Part shown: piece after piece, positions 60,042-64,000 of the stretch
How positions within the stretch are numbered: position 1 is the stretch's first letter
Layout: every line of letters starts with the position of its first letter
The notes under the pieces: model-generated
Databases searched by the model: none
Seen by the model: only the letters and a program-made list of their open reading frames with translations
Told to the model about the DNA's origin: nothing
Program-made: the position numbers and the translations under genes
Source: DASXRA01 sp036558905
GTDB taxonomy: Bacteria; Actinomycetota; Actinomycetes; Mycobacteriales; Jatrophihabitantaceae
DNA: 64,000 bases
Assembly (NCBI GenBank): GCA_036558905.1
Contig: DATBER010000036.1
Location: 20,805 to 84,804, forward strand
Direction: 5' to 3'

Positions 60042-61277
60042 GTGGATACGACCGAAGCCCCGGTGCACGGACAGGTCGAGGACGGCTGGGGGAAGGTAGC
60101 GGACGCGTTCCGCGCGAACTTCGAGGGGAGCCCCGGCGAGATCGGCTCCTCGTGCGGCGTCTACGTCGGCGGTCGCCCGGTCGTCGACCTCTGGGGCGGG
60201 CTCGCGGACAGTGAGTCGAAGCGGCCGTGGAACGAGGACACGGTCGCCCTGGTCGCATCCACGACGAAAGGCGCCACCGCGATCTGTGCCCACATGCTGG
60301 TCCAGCGCGGCCAGCTCGATCTCGACGCCCCGGTGGTCAAGTACTGGCCGGAGTTCGGCGCCAACGGCAAGGACCGGATCCCGGTGCGGTTGCTGCTCTC
60401 GCACCAGGCTGGCCTGCCGATCGTCGACGGTCCGCTGACGTTCGACGACGTGGCCGCCTGGGATCCGGTGATCCGCGCCATCGAGGCCCAGAAGCCGCTC
60501 TGGGAACCAGGGACGGAGCACGTCTACCACAGCGCCACGTACGGGTACCTGATCGGCGAGGTCGTGCGGCGGATCACGGGCAAGTCGCTCGGCACCTACT
60601 TCGCCGACGAGGTGGCCGGGCCCCTCGGACTGCACGCCTGGATCGGGCTGCCCGAGGAGCAGGAGCCGAACGTGGCGAGGATCGACACTGATCAGCTGGA
60701 CCTGGAGTTGCTGATCGCCGGCATGATCGAGACCACCGGGCTCGACGCGGACACGGTCACCCGGTGGTTCCAGGCCGTGTGGGGCGAGGGTTCGGTGCAG
60801 GCCCGCGCCGGGTCTATGGGCGGCGCCTTCGACGATGCCGCCGAGCTGCAGGACAAGCGCGCTTACCACGCTGCCGAGATCCCGGCCGGGAACATGATCA
60901 CGAACGGGCACTCGTTGGCACGCATGTATGCCGCTACGGTGAGTGACGTCGACGGTGTGCGGCTGCTGGACCGGGCCACCCTCGAGCGGGCGATCGAGGT
61001 CCAGACCGACAAGACCCGGATGCACGGACTGCCCGCGGACCTGGACCTCCCGGCCGACCGCTCCTTCTACATGTCGCTCGGGTTCTGGCGTGCCTGCCCG
61101 CCGATGCCCTGGTCCGGCCCGGGCTCGTTCGGCCACCCCGGCTCGGGAGGCTCGGTCGCGTTCGGCGTCCCCGAGACCGGCGTCGGCTTTGCCTACGTCC
61201 CGAACCAGTGGTCGTGGAACATCGCCGAGCCGCGGGCGAAGAACCTGGCTGCGGCGGTCGCAGACTGCCTCGGCTGA
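60042..61277 (+). CDS. Serine beta-lactamase-fold esterase (family VIII type)
   Basis: About 411 residues. GTG 60042 is preferred since GGAG precedes it; ATG 60030 lacks a ribosome site. Catalytic motifs: S73-T-T-K76 (SxxK), YHSATYG (Tyr region, about 162-168) and GHPGSGG. No signal peptide. This is the class C beta-lactamase-like esterase fold; family VIII members hydrolyse small esters, seldom beta-lactams. It follows the binding-protein gene and may cleave its imported ester substrate. Confidence 0.88.
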   Translation: MDTTEAPVHGQVEDGWGKVADAFRANFEGSPGEIGSSCGVYVGGRPVVDLWGGLADSESKRPWNEDTVALVASTTKGATAICAHMLVQRGQLDLDAPVVKYWPEFGANGKDRIPVRLLLSHQAGLPIVDGPLTFDDVAAWDPVIRAIEAQKPLWEPGTEHVYHSATYGYLIGEVVRRITGKSLGTYFADEVAGPLGLHAWIGLPEEQEPNVARIDTDQLDLELLIAGMIETTGLDADTVTRWFQAVWGEGSVQARAGSMGGAFDDAAELQDKRAYHAAEIPAGNMITNGHSLARMYAATVSDVDGVRLLDRATLERAIEVQTDKTRMHGLPADLDLPADRSFYMSLGFWRACPPMPWSGPGSFGHPGSGGSVAFGVPETGVGFAYVPNQWSWNIAEPRAKNLAAAVADCLG

Positions 61278-61281
61278 CGAG

Positions 61282-62826
61282 TCAGGCGTCCATCCAGAGT
61301 GCTGCGCGGCTGCCCAAGGGGACGGGCAGCTCCGCGCGCACGAGCGTGCCCTGACCGGCTGAGCTCTCGATCCACAGCTCCCCGGCCAGGGCCTCGACGC
61401 GGTCGCGCAGGCCGCACAGGCCGGAACCGCGCTCGGGATCGGCGCCGCCGACGCCGTCGTCGGAGATCTCGACCTCGACACGGCCGTCGAGGTACTCCAC
61501 ACGAACCTTGACCGAGTCGGCATCTGCATGCTTGACGACGTTCGCGAGCGCCTCGGAGACGGTGTAGTAGGTGGCCGTCTCCACCGGTTCGGGCAGGCGT
61601 TCATGGAGGAAGACGTCGAGCGCGACCGCGAGGGGCGCTCGCGCTGACAGTACCTCGAGCGCGGGCCCGAGCCCGTGCTCGGTGAGGACTGCCGGATGGA
61701 TCCCCTGGGCGAGCTCGCGCAACTCGGTGATCGCCTGGGCGAGCTCCTGCGCAAACTCGTCGAGCCGCTCGTGGGATTCCTGAGGGGAGATGCGCTGAGC
61801 GACCCGGAGCGCGAGCGAGAGTGCGACCAGTCGCTGCTGAGCGCCGTCGTGCAGATTGCGCTCGATGCGACGGCGCTCGGCGTCGCCGGCCTCGACGATC
61901 CGCTGACGCGAGGCGGCGAGCTCGTCTCGAGCGTCCGCGCTCGCGACCGCGAGCCCTACCAGCTCGGCGAACGCCTGGAGGCGGTGTTCCGTCTCCGGCG
62001 GCACCAACTCTCCCTCCCGCAGGGCCACGCCGATGATGCCCCAGATCGAGCCGGCCACGACGATCGGAACTCCGAGTGTCGAGTGGTAGCCGAGCTCGCG
62101 GATGCGCTGCGCGAGCTCACCGGTGAAGCCCTCGAGGTGGTCGACGCGAGCGGGCGCGCCCGTGCGCAGCACCGTCCAGGCCGTGAGCCCCTCCTCGATC
62201 GGCAACGAGCTCCCGATCTCGATGCCGCCAATCATGTGTTCACCGAAGCGCCCGACAATGGTGCTGGTCTCTTCGTCGATGAAGCGCTGGAGCACGGCTT
62301 CGCGGATCTCGAGGAGGCGGCAGACCTCCTCCGTCACGAGCTGGAAGACCTGCTCCGGTGGCGCCCCGCTCGCGACGAGCGTCGCCACGCGCCTGAGCGC
62401 CGCCTGCTCGGCGGCCAGTCGCTGCTGCTCGGCCTCGGTGCGCCGTTGCTCCGTGAAATCGCGGGTGATCGCAACCACCTCGCCCTCGATCGGAACGAAA
62501 CGTCCCTCTCTCCGGTGCACCACACCGTCGATCGGAAGCTCATACTCGAGCACCTGCATGGTTCCGCTCTCGAGCGCGCGCTCGATGCAGGCGAGGACGG
62601 TGCGAGCAAGCTCGTCCGGGAGCATGTCGCGGACGTTTCGGCCGATGAACTCTTCCCGAGTGAGGAGTCGAGCCGTCTGTGCGTCCGGCCGAGCATCGAG
62701 GTACGTGCCGTCCCGCGCGTAGCGGAGGATGTTGTCGGGAATCGCGTCCAGGAGGGCGCGGTTTCTCTGCTCGGCGAGTCGCGCGTCCTGGAGCGCATCG
62801 CTCGGCGGGCGAGACTCTTCCGTCAC
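61282..62826 (-). CDS. PAS-GAF sensor histidine kinase (HisKA_3, NarL-type), orphan
   Basis: A 514-residue soluble kinase from GTG 62826. PAS domain about 20-125 (LLDAIPDNILRYARDGTYLD), GAF domain about 140-300 (LGVPIVVAGSIWGIIGVALR), then a HisKA_3 phospho-acceptor H326 in NLHDGAQQRL and ATPase motifs EALANVVKHADAD and ISDDGVGGAD. No membrane helix. The partner NarL-type response regulator is not in the window. It is convergent with the esterase gene, 4 bp between stops. Confidence 0.92.
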   Translation of the reverse strand: MTEESRPPSDALQDARLAEQRNRALLDAIPDNILRYARDGTYLDARPDAQTARLLTREEFIGRNVRDMLPDELARTVLACIERALESGTMQVLEYELPIDGVVHRREGRFVPIEGEVVAITRDFTEQRRTEAEQQRLAAEQAALRRVATLVASGAPPEQVFQLVTEEVCRLLEIREAVLQRFIDEETSTIVGRFGEHMIGGIEIGSSLPIEEGLTAWTVLRTGAPARVDHLEGFTGELAQRIRELGYHSTLGVPIVVAGSIWGIIGVALREGELVPPETEHRLQAFAELVGLAVASADARDELAASRQRIVEAGDAERRRIERNLHDGAQQRLVALSLALRVAQRISPQESHERLDEFAQELAQAITELRELAQGIHPAVLTEHGLGPALEVLSARAPLAVALDVFLHERLPEPVETATYYTVSEALANVVKHADADSVKVRVEYLDGRVEVEISDDGVGGADPERGSGLCGLRDRVEALAGELWIESSAGQGTLVRAELPVPLGSRAALWMDA

Positions 62827-62959
62827 CCCGACAACCTCGCGAGCACTGCGCCTGTGAGCTGGAACACGTCTTCGGCAGTAACCGTACCGATGGAGAAACG
62901 CCTCGCGGCGCCGGCAATTGGACTCCGATCGATTCCCCTGGGGAGTCTCGCTCGCTCCC

Positions 62960-64000
62960 TTACCAGCCTCGGCCGGCCTCCAGAAGCTCGTGCAGTTCCT
63001 CTGCCGCCCAACACTTGAGTGCCGACTTGAGCGTGTGATGCAGCCGGCCGGTCACGTAGATCGTCTTCTCCGGCGTCGCGGGATCGTCGCTCTCGATGAC
63101 GAGCTCGCAGCACTTCGGCCCTGCGCACGTCGGCACGAAGCGGATGAGGACTCCGAGGCACGCGCCCGGGTGCACCGTTGCCGGGAAGGGGTTCGTGACG
63201 ATCTTGAAGGTCGCGCAACACTGGTCGCACCGGCGTTCGTGCTCGTGGCCGTGCTCGCCCTCGTGCTCGTGGTTGTGGGAGTGGTGATGCCCGCAGCCGC
63301 AGCCGCAGTCGTCGGGGTCGTGGCAGCCTGGCTTCCAGGGGTCGGGTCTGAAGGCGACCTTCGTGACGTGCAGGTCGCACTTGCCGGTGTTGCAGATCGT
63401 GAGCGTCCGCTCGGCTCGGTGCCCGAGGTCGACCGGCCCGAAATGCCCCGAGCCCGTGACGGCGAGCGTACCGCTCGGCGCGAAGCCCGAGACGTCGAGG
63501 GTTCGCGGCCCGCCGGGGTCGTCGCTCGCGACGGTGAGCGTCGCCGACTTCGCGCCGAAGCTCGCCGGCTCGAAGCGGATCTGTACCTCAATGGCGTCAC
63601 CGGCCCCGACGACGAGCGGGTAGGCGTCGACTCCGGGCGGGCTGAACTCGGGCGACGACGAGGAGATGCTCGTGACGGTGAGTGCACACGCGCCGCTGTT
63701 GCTGATTGTGAGGGGCTCGTCCCTGAACGAGCCCACGCAGACGTCGCCGAACTCGCCGCTGTTTGCGATCGAGAGCGCGAGCCGGGGTGGCGGCGCGTTG
63801 CCCGAGACCTTGACGGTCTTCGGCCCGGTGGGGTCGTTGCTGAAGATGGTGAGCACCGAGCCGACCGCCCCGAGAGCGGTCGGCTGGAACCGGATCGGCA
63901 GCGCGACCGAGTCGCCCACGTCGACGAGAATCGGATAGAGGTGAACGCCGGGCGGTAGGAACGCGGGCGACGACGACCCGATCCCCGTCACGAGCAGCGG
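62960..64000 (-). CDS. ASH/choice-of-anchor-D repeat protein with His/Cys-rich insert (partial)
   Basis: At least 346 residues; the 5' end is beyond the window. At least three immunoglobulin-like ASPM/SPD-2/Hydin-type repeats are seen, each with a pattern like GDVCVGSFRDEPLTISNSG or PVDLGHRAERTLTICNTGK and PASFGAKSATLTVASDDPGG. In the third repeat a ~30-residue insert (CGCGCGHHHSHNHEHEGE, HEHERRCDQCC) is extremely rich in His, Cys and acidic residues, a likely metal-binding loop. Probably secreted or surface-bound; function unknown. Confidence 0.8.
   Translation of the reverse strand, partial: PLLVTGIGSSSPAFLPPGVHLYPILVDVGDSVALPIRFQPTALGAVGSVLTIFSNDPTGPKTVKVSGNAPPPRLALSIANSGEFGDVCVGSFRDEPLTISNSGACALTVTSISSSSPEFSPPGVDAYPLVVGAGDAIEVQIRFEPASFGAKSATLTVASDDPGGPRTLDVSGFAPSGTLAVTGSGHFGPVDLGHRAERTLTICNTGKCDLHVTKVAFRPDPWKPGCHDPDDCGCGCGHHHSHNHEHEGEHGHEHERRCDQCCATFKIVTNPFPATVHPGACLGVLIRFVPTCAGPKCCELVIESDDPATPEKTIYVTGRLHHTLKSALKCWAAEELHELLEAGRGW

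Overview
The window is GC-rich DNA with many GTG starts, ATGA/GTGA start-stop overlaps, Tat signals, an F420-dependent LLM oxidoreductase, a SARP-type regulator and LuxR-ATPase regulators. Together these point to a soil-type actinomycete (Actinomycetota). No rRNA, tRNA, CRISPR array, transposase or integrase was seen, so the genus cannot be fixed. The last part (about 61.3-64.0 kb) reads somewhat differently in style, but I could not measure its composition.

Layout: 0-3.6 kb holds a broken cation-diffusion-facilitator gene, a YdhR-like protein, a long inverted repeat, a RidA-family protein and a LuxR-ATPase regulator. 3.7-9.7 kb is a four-gene operon for two large secreted M28-type peptidases with C-terminal PKD domains and two lipoproteins. 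9.7-15.8 kb carries redox enzymes and their regulators: two zinc-independent MDR oxidoreductases, an NAD-dependent epimerase, an LLM enzyme, MarR and HxlR, plus a decayed alpha/beta hydrolase. 15.8-27.2 kb is a mannoside utilisation locus: LacI and a class I mannose-6-phosphate isomerase on one strand; a Tat-lipoprotein sugar-binding protein, two permeases, a GH38-type mannosidase and a GH79-like secreted glycosidase on the other; and a dead ROK sugar kinase. 27.1-37.0 kb contains a Cys-rich secreted protein, a GntR(YtrA)/ABC exporter operon with a clear operator, a two-component system, and a lipoprotein/MacA-like/MacB-like exporter operon. 37.0-45.2 kb holds a giant secreted S53-like protease, a TrmB-type regulator and a large LuxR-ATPase. 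45.4-50.4 kb has a TauE/SafE exporter, a patatin, a decayed gene, a rhodanese, a small DUF1059 protein and a SARP. 50.4-61.3 kb is an amino-acid or acyl-type uptake and catabolism block: DadA-like oxidase, a LivH-LivM-LivG triple fusion, an MFS-LivF fusion, a lipoprotein, an SDR, a divergent periplasmic binding protein and a family VIII-type esterase. The window ends with an orphan PAS-GAF histidine kinase and an ASH-repeat protein with a His/Cys-rich insert, cut by the window edge.

Most unusual points: (1) a branched-chain-type ABC importer packed into two polypeptides, one LivHMG and the other a 12-helix MFS domain fused to the LivF ATPase; (2) two sets of three 11-bp-spaced heptads that look like SARP operators, upstream of the rhodanese gene and between the DUF1059 and SARP genes, suggesting a small sulfur-related regulon; (3) tandem M28 paralogues, one of which has lost the catalytic Glu pair, each carrying a similar beta-rich insert at a different place; (4) several well-formed inverted repeats at promoters, the best being the YtrA operator and a 22-bp-arm repeat at 925-984.
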